A stretch of DNA of 64,000 bases. It comes from Streptomyces sp. NBC_00083 (GTDB lineage Bacteria > Actinomycetota > Actinomycetes > Streptomycetales > Streptomycetaceae). The notes beneath the pieces are model-generated. The model saw nothing but the letters and a program-made list of their open reading frames with translations. It was not told where the DNA came from and did not search any database. The first letter of the stretch is position 1. The number at the start of each line of letters is the position of its first letter. Where the stretch lies: positions 1,240,001-1,304,000 of the forward strand of contig NZ_JAPELY010000001.1 in the NCBI RefSeq assembly GCF_026343295.1. Reading direction: 5' to 3'. A program made the position numbers and the translations under genes. Of the stretch, positions 9,899-18,233 are shown in pieces.

Positions 9899-10573
9899 TC
9901 AGCCGGCGAATTCCAGGCGCAGGGTGCCGGACGGGTCCGCCGTCACGGTGAGGTGCGTGAGGTCGGGCACATGGACGGTGGGCCCGTGGGCACCCGCCCG
10001 CGGCCCCACGCCCACGACCCGCATCCCCGCGGCCAGCCCCGCCGCGATCCCGGCCTCGGAGTCCTCGAAGACCACGCAGTCCGCCGGGGCGAAGCCCAGC
10101 TCGGCCGCGCCCTTGAGGAAGCCCTCCGGGTCCGGCTTGCTCGCGCCCACCGACTCGGCCGTGATCCGCACCTCGGGCATCGGCAGCCCCGCGGCCGTCA
10201 TGCGGGCTCGGGCGAGCGCCGCGTCGGCGGAGGTCACCAGGGCGTGCGGCAGTCCGGCGATGGCGGCCATGAAGGCACCGGCCCCGCCGACCGGCACCAC
10301 GCCGTCGGTGTCCGCGGTCTCCTCGGCGAGCATCACCTTGTTGTCCGCGTGGTTCTGCTCCATGGGCCGCTCCGGGAGCAGCACGGCCATCGTGGCGTAG
10401 CCCTGGCGGCCGTGGACCACCTTGAGCGCGGCCTCCGGATCGAGGCCGTGGCGCTCGGCCCAGCGGCGCCAGCAGCGCTCGACCACGGCGTCGGAGTTCA
10501 CGATCGTGCCGTCCATGTCGAGGAGGAGGGCGCGGGCGGTCAGGACGGTGGGGGTCGTGGTGCTGGCCGACAT
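9899..10573 (-). CDS. HAD-superfamily hydrolase (beta-phosphoglucomutase/sugar phosphatase-like)
   Basis: A 224-residue HAD subfamily IA enzyme. Motif I is LLLDMDGTIVNSD (nucleophile and general acid Asp), motif II is LVTSADAALARAR (Thr/Ser), motif III includes the Lys of GASKPDPEGFLKGAAELG, and motif IV is CVVFEDSEAGIAAG. The cap lies between motifs I and II. Likely a small phosphate-ester phosphatase; substrate unknown. ATG at 10573 has GGAG upstream; ATG at 10603 is an alternative. Confidence 0.85.
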   Translation of the reverse strand: MSASTTTPTVLTARALLLDMDGTIVNSDAVVERCWRRWAERHGLDPEAALKVVHGRQGYATMAVLLPERPMEQNHADNKVMLAEETADTDGVVPVGGAGAFMAAIAGLPHALVTSADAALARARMTAAGLPMPEVRITAESVGASKPDPEGFLKGAAELGFAPADCVVFEDSEAGIAAGLAAGMRVVGVGPRAGAHGPTVHVPDLTHLTVTADPSGTLRLEFAG

Positions 10574-10720
10574 CGGCGGTCTCCAGAGCGCGGGAAGGCG
10601 CATGGGGGGTACGGAAAGACAAAGGTGACCCCCGCCCGCCGGTCAGGGAGTACAGGCAGGGATCACTTTGTTCCACCACGATACAAAACGAGGAGGGGGT
10701 TGTGCCACCCGCCCCCGGTC

Positions 10721-11884
10721 CTACGGTCGGTCCGTCATCGATTCGAGCGCGCGCCGGGTCTGCGGCCCGTACACCCCGGCCGGGTCGCCCGTGACGCCCA
10801 GATAGGACTGGAAGTCGCGCACCGAGCGTTCCGTGCGCGAACCGAAGCTGCCGTCGACGCTGCCGCTGTAGAGGCCCAACTGGCCCAGCCGCTCCTGGAG
10901 TTCGAGCACCCCGGGCCCGGAGTCGCCGCGCCGCAGCGTCTGGCCCTGCGGCGGCGTGAGCGGCTTGCCGTCGGGGCCGCGCGAGGACTGCGGGGAGGCG
11001 GGGGCCGAGGGCGGCGGGGGCACGGACTTCGAGGGGCCCGGTGCGGCGGCCCTCGAAGCGGAGGCGGACGCGGACGCGGACGGCGAGGCCGGGCCGGACG
11101 CGGAGGCGGAGGCGGAGTGGCTCGGGGTCGCCTTCCTCGTACGCGACGCGGTGGCCGAGGGAGACGCGGAAGCGGTGTCGGCACCGCTGTACGGGACGCC
11201 GGTGTCCGCGGCGTCGGGCAGCGCCTGCCTCGGCGTCGCGTCATCGGCGAACAGGGTGCTCGCGAACGCCGCCGTGGCGATCACGACCGCGGTGGCGGCC
11301 CCGATGGCCAGCACGGCGAGCCGGCGCCGCCGCCGGGGCCGGGCGCCCGCGGGACGAACGGGGCCGGTGGCGCGATGCGCGGGGTAGGGGAGCGCGGCGG
11401 CACCCCCGGCCGGCCTCCCCCCGGCCGGGGCCTCCGCCGAGGCGCCGACCACCCCGAGCCGCATGGTCCGATCAACGCCTCGCTCAGCCCCGGCCCCGCT
11501 GCCCGCCCCGAAGGCCCCCTCCGGGTCGACCCCGCCGTCCGCCGCGAAGGCCCCCTCCGGGTCGACCCCGCCGTCCGCCGCGAAGGCCCCCTCCGGGGCA
11601 CCCCCGGCGCCGGCACGGAAGGCGCCCCGCGGGCCGGCGCCGCCGCCCGCCCCCGAGGCGCCCTCCCCGTCGGCCCCCGGCACCGCCCCCCGGGCGGACC
11701 CCGTCGGTTCGGGTGGGGTTTCGTTCGGCAGGGTCACGTACGGCCGGATGCGCAGGGGGTCGAACTCCTCCGGCGCGGTGGCCTCCGCCGAGCGTGCGGC
11801 CGCGGTGCGCTCGGCGCAGGCGCAGCCGGGTCTGTCGTCCACCCCGCGTTCCGCGCCGCATTCAGGACAGCCGTGTCCGGTCAT
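10721..11884 (-). CDS. Zinc-ribbon, membrane-anchored peptidoglycan-binding protein
   Basis: A 387-residue type II membrane protein. It opens with a short zinc ribbon (Cys6, Cys9, Cys21, Cys23), then a Gly/Ala/Glu-rich region with internal 12-residue repeats (ADGGVDPEGAF), one membrane segment (LAVLAIGAATAVVIATAAF), a Ser/Ala/Pro-rich wall-spanning stretch and a C-terminal PG_binding_1 domain (LRRGDSGPGVLELQERL to GVYGPQTRRALESM). The layout suggests a cytoplasmic metal or nucleic-acid-binding head coupled to cell-wall contact. ATG at 11884 is the start; the frame is open further but that part is not coding. Confidence 0.8.
   Translation of the reverse strand: MTGHGCPECGAERGVDDRPGCACAERTAAARSAEATAPEEFDPLRIRPYVTLPNETPPEPTGSARGAVPGADGEGASGAGGGAGPRGAFRAGAGGAPEGAFAADGGVDPEGAFAADGGVDPEGAFGAGSGAGAERGVDRTMRLGVVGASAEAPAGGRPAGGAAALPYPAHRATGPVRPAGARPRRRRRLAVLAIGAATAVVIATAAFASTLFADDATPRQALPDAADTGVPYSGADTASASPSATASRTRKATPSHSASASASGPASPSASASASASRAAAPGPSKSVPPPPSAPASPQSSRGPDGKPLTPPQGQTLRRGDSGPGVLELQERLGQLGLYSGSVDGSFGSRTERSVRDFQSYLGVTGDPAGVYGPQTRRALESMTDRP
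11510..11600. repeat. 36-base tandem repeat inside the peptidoglycan-binding gene
   Basis: A 36-base unit beginning GAAGGCCCCCTCCGGGTCGA occurs twice in full and once in part. Being a multiple of three it adds 12-residue units to the protein without a frame change. Confidence 0.85.
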
Positions 11885-12037
11885 CGTCGGGTCCCCTCCC
11901 CTTGGGCTGCGAGCGATTATGCCCGGCGCTCCGCGGGCACCCGGGGGCGCGTGGCCCGCCCCGGCAGGCCATTTCCGTACATTCCGATCAAGATGGTGTG
12001 AGCGAGTCCGAGCACACCAACGGATGGGACGTGGGCC

Positions 12038-14095
12038 ATGGCTCAGGGAACCGTTCCCGCCACCGTCGCCCCCGGGGAGGGGCACGAACGGCGGACCGTG
12101 CTGGTCGCCATCGGCGCGCTGCTGCTCGGCATGCTGCTCGCCGCCCTCGACCAGACGATCGTCTCGACCGCGCTGCCGACCATCGTCAGCGACCTCGGCG
12201 GGATGGAGCACCTCTCGTGGGTGGTCACGGCGTACATGCTGGCGTCCACCGCCGCCACCCCGCTCTGGGGCAAGCTCGGCGACCAGTACGGCCGCAAGAA
12301 GCTGTTCCAGGCGGCCATCGTCATCTTCCTCATCGGCTCCGCGCTGTGCGGCGTCGCGCAGAACATGGGCGAGCTGATCGGCTTCCGCGCCCTCCAGGGC
12401 CTCGGCGGCGGCGGTCTCATGGTGCTGTCCATGGCGATCGTCGGCGACCTCGTCTCGCCCCGCGAACGCGGCAAGTACCAGGGCCTGTTCGGCGCGGTCT
12501 TCGGCGCCACCAGTGTGCTCGGCCCGCTGCTCGGCGGGTTCTTCACCGAGCAGCTCAGCTGGCGCTGGGTGTTCTACATCAACCTGCCCATCGGCGTCAT
12601 CGCGCTCGCGGTCATCGCCGCCGTGCTGCACATCCCGGCGCGCGGCACCCGGCACACCATCGACTACCTGGGCACCTTCCTCATCGCCTCCGTCGCGACC
12701 TGTCTCGTCCTCGTCGCCTCGCTCGGCGGCACGACCTGGCCCTGGGCCTCGGCGCAGATCATCGGGCTCGCGGTGCTCGGCCTCGTCCTGCTCGTGGCGT
12801 TCGTCGCGGTGGAGCGCGGGGCGGTCGAGCCGGTCCTGCCGCTGAAGCTGTTCCGCATCCGCACCTTCAGCCTCGTCGCGGTCATCAGCTTCATCGTGGG
12901 CTTCGCGATGTTCGGCGCGATGACGTACCTGCCGACGTTCCTCCAGATCGTGCAGGGCATCTCGCCCACCATGTCCGGCGTGCACATGCTGCCGATGGTG
13001 GTCGGCATGCTGCTGACCTCCACCGCGTCCGGCCAGATCGTGTCCCGTACCGGACGGTGGAAGGCCTTCCCCATCGCGGGCACGGCGGTCACCACGATCG
13101 GCCTGCTGCTCCTGCACCGGCTCACCGAGACGAGCCCCACGTGGGAGATGAGCGTCTACTTCTTCGTCTTCGGCGCGGGCCTCGGCCTCGTCATGCAGGT
13201 CCTCGTCCTGGTGGTGCAGAACGCGGTCGACTACGCGGACCTGGGCGTCGCCACCTCGGGCGCCACCTTCTTCCGCTCCATCGGAGCCTCGTTCGGCGTC
13301 GCCATCTTCGGCACGATCTTCACCAACCGGCTCACGGGGAAGCTCTCCGACGCCCTCGCCGGACAGCAGCTCCCGCCCGGGGTGGGCTCCGGCACCATCT
13401 CGGCCGACCCGCACACCATCGGCCTGCTCCCGCCCGCGGCGCGCACGCCGGTGCTGCACGCGTACGCGTCGTCCATCACCGACGTCTTCCTGTACGCGGC
13501 CCCGGTCGTCCTGCTCGCGTTCGTGACCGCGTGGTTCCTCAAGGAGGACAAGCTGCGGGGCGCGGTCACCGCGCCCGACACCAGCCAGACCCTCGCGTCC
13601 AACCCCGTCGAGCGGTCCTCGTACGACGAGTGCGCACGCGCCCTCTCGGTGCTCGGCACCCGCGAGGGGCGCCGCGAGATCTACCGGACGATCACGCGGA
13701 AGGCCGACCTCGACCTGCTGCCCGCGGCCAGCTGGCTGCTGCTGCGCATCAACAAGTACGGGTCCGCCGACCCCGGGGTGCTCGCCGAGCGCAGCCCCGT
13801 ACCGCTGCACGTGATCACCGAGGCGGCCCGGCAGGTCGAGGAGCGGGGGCTCGCCGAACGCGACGGCATGCCGCTGGTCCTGACCGACGAGGGCCGGCGG
13901 ATCGCGGTGCGGCTCTCGGCGGCGCGCGAGGAGTCCCTCGCCGAACTGCTCGGCGACTGGTGGGGCCCGGCGCGCCCCACCGACCTGGTGAAGCTGGTGA
14001 AGGAACTCTCCTCGGAGATGTCCGGCTCCGACGAGGAGCAGCCGCACACCCCGCTGGCCCGCCAGGACCTCAGGACGCAGGGACACGAGGAGTGA
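12038..14095 (+). CDS. DHA2/EmrB-type MFS drug exporter fused to a MarR-like C-terminal domain
   Basis: A 685-residue protein. Residues about 20-515 form a 14-TM proton-coupled drug exporter: motif C-like LDQTIVSTALPTIVSDLGG and motif A GKLGDQYGRKKLFQ are visible. After ETAWFLKEDK-like end of TM14, residues about 535-670 are soluble and resemble a MarR winged helix (LLPAASWLLLRINKYG, then PLHVITEAARQVEERGLAERDG and LTDEGRR). Such MFS-MarR fusions recur in actinobacteria; whether the domain binds DNA or ligand is unknown. ATG at 12038 starts a normal MFS N terminus. Confidence 0.88.
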   Translation: MAQGTVPATVAPGEGHERRTVLVAIGALLLGMLLAALDQTIVSTALPTIVSDLGGMEHLSWVVTAYMLASTAATPLWGKLGDQYGRKKLFQAAIVIFLIGSALCGVAQNMGELIGFRALQGLGGGGLMVLSMAIVGDLVSPRERGKYQGLFGAVFGATSVLGPLLGGFFTEQLSWRWVFYINLPIGVIALAVIAAVLHIPARGTRHTIDYLGTFLIASVATCLVLVASLGGTTWPWASAQIIGLAVLGLVLLVAFVAVERGAVEPVLPLKLFRIRTFSLVAVISFIVGFAMFGAMTYLPTFLQIVQGISPTMSGVHMLPMVVGMLLTSTASGQIVSRTGRWKAFPIAGTAVTTIGLLLLHRLTETSPTWEMSVYFFVFGAGLGLVMQVLVLVVQNAVDYADLGVATSGATFFRSIGASFGVAIFGTIFTNRLTGKLSDALAGQQLPPGVGSGTISADPHTIGLLPPAARTPVLHAYASSITDVFLYAAPVVLLAFVTAWFLKEDKLRGAVTAPDTSQTLASNPVERSSYDECARALSVLGTREGRREIYRTITRKADLDLLPAASWLLLRINKYGSADPGVLAERSPVPLHVITEAARQVEERGLAERDGMPLVLTDEGRRIAVRLSAAREESLAELLGDWWGPARPTDLVKLVKELSSEMSGSDEEQPHTPLARQDLRTQGHEE

Positions 14096-14135
14096 CGCAG
14101 GGGCACGAGGAGTAGGGGGCGAGGGCGGTGCGCCG

Positions 14136-14639
14136 CTACAGCTCCTTCGCGAACCAGCGCTCGCGGTAGGGCCCCTGGCTGTACGGGGCCACCTCGCGGT
14201 AGCCGTGCTTCGCATACAGGCCGCGCGCCTCGACCAGGTCGTGCCGCGTGTCCAGGGCGGCCCGGCGCGCGCCGAGCCGTCGTGCCGCGTCCTCCAGGGC
14301 GTGGAGCAGGATCCCGCCGCCCCCGGTGCCGCGCGCGAAGGGGCGGACGAAGACCCGGGTGAGTTCGGCGGTCGCCGGGGACGTCCCGTCGATGACGGGC
14401 GCCTCGGCGAAGAGCAGGACGCCCCCGCACGCGGCGGGCCGTCCCTCGTACCGTCCGACCACGAAGTCGCCGGTGGGCGGGGCGAGCCGGTCGGCCCCGT
14501 CGTCGGTGAGCCCCCGCTCGATCTCGGCGGCGGTGGCGGGCCGGCCGTACCACCGGCTCGCCACCTCGTCGTAGTAGTCGCGGCGCAGCAGGCTCGCGTC
14601 GGGGGTGTCGGGCCGCTCGGCAGCCATGATCCAGCTCAT
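14136..14639 (-). CDS. GNAT family N-acetyltransferase
   Basis: A 167-residue GNAT protein with the acetyl-CoA loop FARGTGGGGILLHALE near residues 110-125 and the C-terminal LVEARGLYAKHGYREVAPY strand-helix-strand. N-terminal ATG at 14639 or 14627 are both possible. Substrate unknown. It converges on the MFS exporter gene. Confidence 0.82.
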   Translation of the reverse strand: MSWIMAAERPDTPDASLLRRDYYDEVASRWYGRPATAAEIERGLTDDGADRLAPPTGDFVVGRYEGRPAACGGVLLFAEAPVIDGTSPATAELTRVFVRPFARGTGGGGILLHALEDAARRLGARRAALDTRHDLVEARGLYAKHGYREVAPYSQGPYRERWFAKEL

Positions 14640-14698
14640 GGGCCCCTGCCTATCCCGAGGGCGGGGGCCCCGGCCACCGAATTAAGGGGCGGGCCCTC

Positions 14699-15043
14699 TC
14701 AGGCCTTGGGGGCGGCCTGCTGCACGACCTCGAACGACCACAGCGTGGACGCGGACGCCGCCGGCTTGGGCCGCTCGCCGCCCTCACCCTGGGCGCCCGC
14801 GCCCGGAGCGCCGCCGTGCGCACCCCGCATCGAGGTGGCCATCCAGTTCTGGAAGTCCTCCTCGCTGCGCCAGCGCGTGTAGACGAGGTACTGGTCGGTG
14901 CCCTCCGCCGGGCGCAGCAGCTCGAACCACTCGAAGCCGTCGGAGTTCTCCACCGACCCGGCCCGGGAGGCGAACCGCTTCTCCAGGACCTCGCGCTGCT
15001 CGTCCGGCACGGTCAGTACGTTGATCTTTACGACGCTGGGCAC
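14699..15043 (-). CDS. Antibiotic biosynthesis monooxygenase (ABM/IsdG-like) domain protein
   Basis: A 114-residue protein with a ferredoxin-like ABM domain: VKINVLTVPDEQREVLEKRF at the N terminus and QYLVYTRWRSEEDFQNWMAT in the second half, ending in a Gly/Ala-rich loop and FEVVQQA. Related proteins degrade haem (IsdG/HmoB) or oxidise polyketides; the Asn and His pattern cannot decide which. GTG at 15043 has a GAGAGGTG ribosome site and begins directly at the domain. Confidence 0.78.
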   Translation of the reverse strand: MPSVVKINVLTVPDEQREVLEKRFASRAGSVENSDGFEWFELLRPAEGTDQYLVYTRWRSEEDFQNWMATSMRGAHGGAPGAGAQGEGGERPKPAASASTLWSFEVVQQAAPKA

Positions 15044-15108
15044 GCGACACCTCTCGTCAGAAGGGCGCCGGGGTGGCGCCTTCGCCTCGTCCATCTGCGA
15101 TCAGTGTG

Positions 15109-16224
15109 CTACACACCCTTTCGGTACGGAGCCGCGGCCACCCGGCGTGCCCGCACCCGCCACAAGGTGAGCCCCGCCCCGGCCGCCACCACCAGCGCGG
15201 CGCCCAGAACCGTGAGCAGCCAGGCCGGGACGCCGCCCACGGTCATCAACTCGTCGCTGTACCAAGCCCGTTGGAACGCCGTGTCGGCGGGCGCCCGACG
15301 GATCTCGTGGTCGCCGGTGATCCTGGAGGGCTGTGGGAAGTACTGGGTGAGGGCGGTCACGTAGACCGAGGGCGCCTGTCCCGTCAGCTCGCCGAGCGCG
15401 CCGCCCGGGTCGGCGACCCGGCCCGCGAAGAGCGTCTGCGGAGCGTCGCCCCCGATGGCGGACGCCGTCTCCATGCGGTGCGCGCCCAGCAGGTACAGGT
15501 TCAGGGTCTGCGGGGTCTTCGCGAGGCGCGAGAGGCGCATCGGATAGACCGGCCGGTCGCTGGCGAAGGTCAGGCTCAGCGGGTCGAGCGGGCCGCCCAG
15601 CGTCTGGCCGGCCTCGTCGGGGGCGAGCCGGATCGCCACGTACTCCCATTTCTGGTCGACGTAGGGCCGCAGTTCGGTGGCGAGGGCCTGCGGCAGCTGG
15701 AAGCCGTTGTGCGCGAGCCAGTCGCGCAGCGCCGTCGGGTCGGTCGCGGTGAGCCTGGCCACGTCGAACGGGCCGAGGCGCTCCCTGCCGACCACCTCGA
15801 CGGGGGGCGTCGCACCGGGGCGCGGTGCGCCCTCGCCGACGCTGCGGTCCTTGGCGAAGGGCCAGTCGCCGTCCTTGGGCCAGAAGTAGGACCGGGTGCG
15901 GTGCACGGGCGCGGAGACCTCCGCCAGCTGGTCGAAGAGGTGCCGGTCGCCCAGTTTCACGGTGGCACGGCTCGGCACCGGCATGATCCACGCGGCGCGC
16001 GGCGCGTTCCCGTCGACGGTGAGCCGCATGACGATCTGCTCGCTCCGGCCGTCCCACCGCACGGCCGACGTCTCCTGGCGCACGCTCAGCTGCCGCCCGC
16101 TCTGCGGCACCATCGCGCCGCAGCCGCAGGCGTACGCGGGCGCCACGAGCGACCCCAGTTGCAGCGCCACCAGCGCCAACGCCACCAGCAGCGCCCGCCG
16201 CCACGGTTCCCGCGTGCCCGTCAT
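15109..16224 (-). CDS. DUF2330 membrane-anchored exported protein
   Basis: A 371-residue protein with a Sec signal peptide (RRALLVALALVALQLGSLV) ending near the conserved ACGCGAMVP of DUF2330, an extracellular domain of unknown function with QIVMRLTVDG and AAWIMPVPS, and a C-terminal membrane helix (LTVLGAALVVAAGAGLTLW) followed by a basic tail. It is therefore displayed outside the membrane. ATG at 16224 starts just before the signal peptide. Confidence 0.8.
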   Translation of the reverse strand: MTGTREPWRRALLVALALVALQLGSLVAPAYACGCGAMVPQSGRQLSVRQETSAVRWDGRSEQIVMRLTVDGNAPRAAWIMPVPSRATVKLGDRHLFDQLAEVSAPVHRTRSYFWPKDGDWPFAKDRSVGEGAPRPGATPPVEVVGRERLGPFDVARLTATDPTALRDWLAHNGFQLPQALATELRPYVDQKWEYVAIRLAPDEAGQTLGGPLDPLSLTFASDRPVYPMRLSRLAKTPQTLNLYLLGAHRMETASAIGGDAPQTLFAGRVADPGGALGELTGQAPSVYVTALTQYFPQPSRITGDHEIRRAPADTAFQRAWYSDELMTVGGVPAWLLTVLGAALVVAAGAGLTLWRVRARRVAAAPYRKGV

Positions 16225-16283
16225 GTCCTCGTACCCCCGTGTGATCGCTCCGACAGATGATCGACGCAGTCGACCGGCGGGAG

Positions 16284-17114
16284 CTACGACGACGGTGCGG
16301 CGCCCGCGGTTCCGCTTGCTCCGGCAGGGCACGGAGCGGGGGCCGTCCGGCCGGCGGAGCCGCCGCCGAGCGCCGCGACATGGCCGGGCACGGCGATGCC
16401 GCCGGGCAGCGCGGGGTCCGGCTCGGGTGCCCCGAAGCGGGTGTGGAGCGGGATCACTCCGGCCCACAGGCCGAGCTGCCCGTCGGGCCCTTCGGCATCG
16501 CCGGGCGGCCCCGACGCGACCTTGACGGACGCCTCGTCGAGCGACAGGGCCAGCAGGGAAGTGGCCGCCAGCTCCTTGGCGTTGGGGCGCCGGGCGTACT
16601 CCCACTGTCCGGGCGCGCAGTGTTCGGTCAGGACCCTGAGCCCGTGCAGCAGCTCGTCGCCGCCGGTGACGAGCCGGGGCACGGCGTAGATCATCGCGCT
16701 GCGGTAGTTGACCCCGTGCTCGAAGACCGAGCGGGCGAGCACGAGCCCGTCGACGTGCGTCACGGTCACGCACACCGTGGCCCGTGGCGCCCGCACCACG
16801 CTGCGGCTCGCGACCGAGCCGTGCACGAACAGCGTCCGGCTGTCGAAGTCGACGCCGTACACCGTCGGCACCACCATCGGGTCGCCGTCGACGACGACGC
16901 CGAGATGACAGACGAAGCCGGCGCCGAGGATCGCGTCGAGGTCGGCGACCCGGGTACTGCCCTGGTCGCGCAGCCGCCGGTGCCGGGTCCGCCCGGTGAC
17001 CGCCAGCTCCGTGGCGGCCTGCTCCCTCGCGCCCGGCTCCGACGGTGCCGGCCGTGTCGGGCCCGGTTCGACGGAAGTGGTGCGGGGGTGCTGATCCGGT
17101 TGTTGTACGTCCAT
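16284..17114 (-). CDS. Pyridoxamine 5'-phosphate oxidase-like (flavin-binding split barrel) protein
   Basis: A 276-residue protein whose centre is a PNPOx-like split barrel: LDAILGAGFVCHLGVVVDGD, VVPTVYGVDFDSRTLFVHGS, ATVCVTVTHVDGLVLARS and SAMIYAVPRLV. Such proteins bind FMN, F420 or haem. The C-terminal part (EASVKVASGPPGDAEGPDG, GLWAGVIPLHTRFG) is the usual actinobacterial extension. The N-terminal 45 residues and C-terminal tail are low complexity. Role unknown. Confidence 0.8.
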   Translation of the reverse strand: MDVQQPDQHPRTTSVEPGPTRPAPSEPGAREQAATELAVTGRTRHRRLRDQGSTRVADLDAILGAGFVCHLGVVVDGDPMVVPTVYGVDFDSRTLFVHGSVASRSVVRAPRATVCVTVTHVDGLVLARSVFEHGVNYRSAMIYAVPRLVTGGDELLHGLRVLTEHCAPGQWEYARRPNAKELAATSLLALSLDEASVKVASGPPGDAEGPDGQLGLWAGVIPLHTRFGAPEPDPALPGGIAVPGHVAALGGGSAGRTAPAPCPAGASGTAGAAPSS

Positions 17115-17157
17115 GGTCCTGCCGATTCCGTCGCGGGATGGGGTTTCGGCAACTGTT

Positions 17158-18174
17158 TCAGCAGGACGGGCGGGTGGGCAAGGGGCGATCGCCGTGTGCG
17201 GGAAGGGTCTGGCGGTCCTGGTCGAGCACCGCCTGGACGTACTCCTCCAGGCGGCGCCCGACGAGCTCGGGGGTGAGGTCGTCGCGGCCGAGGGCGCGCC
17301 AGGGCACGGCGACCTTCTCGGCGTCCGGGGCGAAGGCGAGGGCGTCGAGGAGGCGCCAGTAGAGGCGGTCGTCCGGGTCGGACGCGAGCCGGCCGCCCGC
17401 CTCGGTGTACCGCTCGGCGAAGGCGAGGCCGGCCGGGACGCCGTGCAGCAGCGCGAGGTTGGTCGAGCAGTGGGCCACGTCGAGGTCGGCCGGGCCCCAG
17501 GAGGTCTCGACCCAGTCGACCACCCCGCTCACGCGCGCCTCGGCTCCGGCGCCGGTGAACAGGACGTTGCCGGGGTGGAAGTCGCGGTGCAGGAACACCG
17601 GCCGGTACGCGGGGGGTTGGCGCCGGATCACCTCGATCGCGCGCCGCCAGAGCTCGGGCCGGCGGGTGGCCTCGGGCACCCGGACGCGGTCCGGAGCGGT
17701 CCAGGCCTCGTAGGTGCGCGGCCGCTCCCCGGGGCCGGCCGCGACGCGGTGGATGTCGAGGAGCTGCCGGGCGAGGAGCGGGGCGCGCCCGGCGGCGCCC
17801 GCGTCGTCGATGCGTACGTCGCCCGGGAGTAGCGACATGAGCAGCGAGGGGTGGTCGCAGTGGGCGCCGGCCGGGTCGACGGCGATCAGCTCGGCGGCCG
17901 GCACCGGGGTGCGGGCGAGCAGGGTCAGGACGCCGGCCTCGCGCCCGAGCAGCCCGGGGGCGTGCCGGACGTAGAACTCCTTGACGAAGGAGCGCAGCAC
18001 GACGGAGCGGGGCCGCTCGCCGCCGATGCGAAGGCGCCGCATCTCGGAGGTCCACCCGCCGCGCAGCGCGACCGCCCCCTCGACGGTCGCGCCGGCGCCC
18101 ATGCTCTGCTCCACCCACCGCCGGGTCGCGTCCCAGCTCTGCCCCGTGCCCGCCGCCCCGATTGCCTCGATCAT
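17158..18174 (-). CDS. Aminoglycoside phosphotransferase-family kinase
   Basis: A 338-residue APH-fold protein. The catalytic Brenner loop is FLHRDFHPGNVLF near residue 196, with the metal Asp in SGVVDWVETSWGPADLDVAH. An N-terminal lobe with LRGGWTSEMRRLRIGG and VVLRSFVKEFYV precedes it. Members phosphorylate antibiotics or small metabolites; no resistance substrate can be assigned from sequence. ATG at 18174 is preferred over an upstream in-frame start at 18237. Confidence 0.83.
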   Translation of the reverse strand: MIEAIGAAGTGQSWDATRRWVEQSMGAGATVEGAVALRGGWTSEMRRLRIGGERPRSVVLRSFVKEFYVRHAPGLLGREAGVLTLLARTPVPAAELIAVDPAGAHCDHPSLLMSLLPGDVRIDDAGAAGRAPLLARQLLDIHRVAAGPGERPRTYEAWTAPDRVRVPEATRRPELWRRAIEVIRRQPPAYRPVFLHRDFHPGNVLFTGAGAEARVSGVVDWVETSWGPADLDVAHCSTNLALLHGVPAGLAFAERYTEAGGRLASDPDDRLYWRLLDALAFAPDAEKVAVPWRALGRDDLTPELVGRRLEEYVQAVLDQDRQTLPAHGDRPLPTRPSC

Positions 18175-18233
18175 GGAGCGAGCGTAACGAGGCGCCGACG
18201 GGGTGGGGTGGCGACGGGGTGGGGTGGCGACGC

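Noticed and set aside
11885..14215. Upstream extension of the peptidoglycan-binding frame and a 1000-residue plus-frame shadow over the MFS gene
   Set aside because: Both lie over the well-supported MFS exporter and are made of low-complexity Arg/Gly/Asp sequence without domains.
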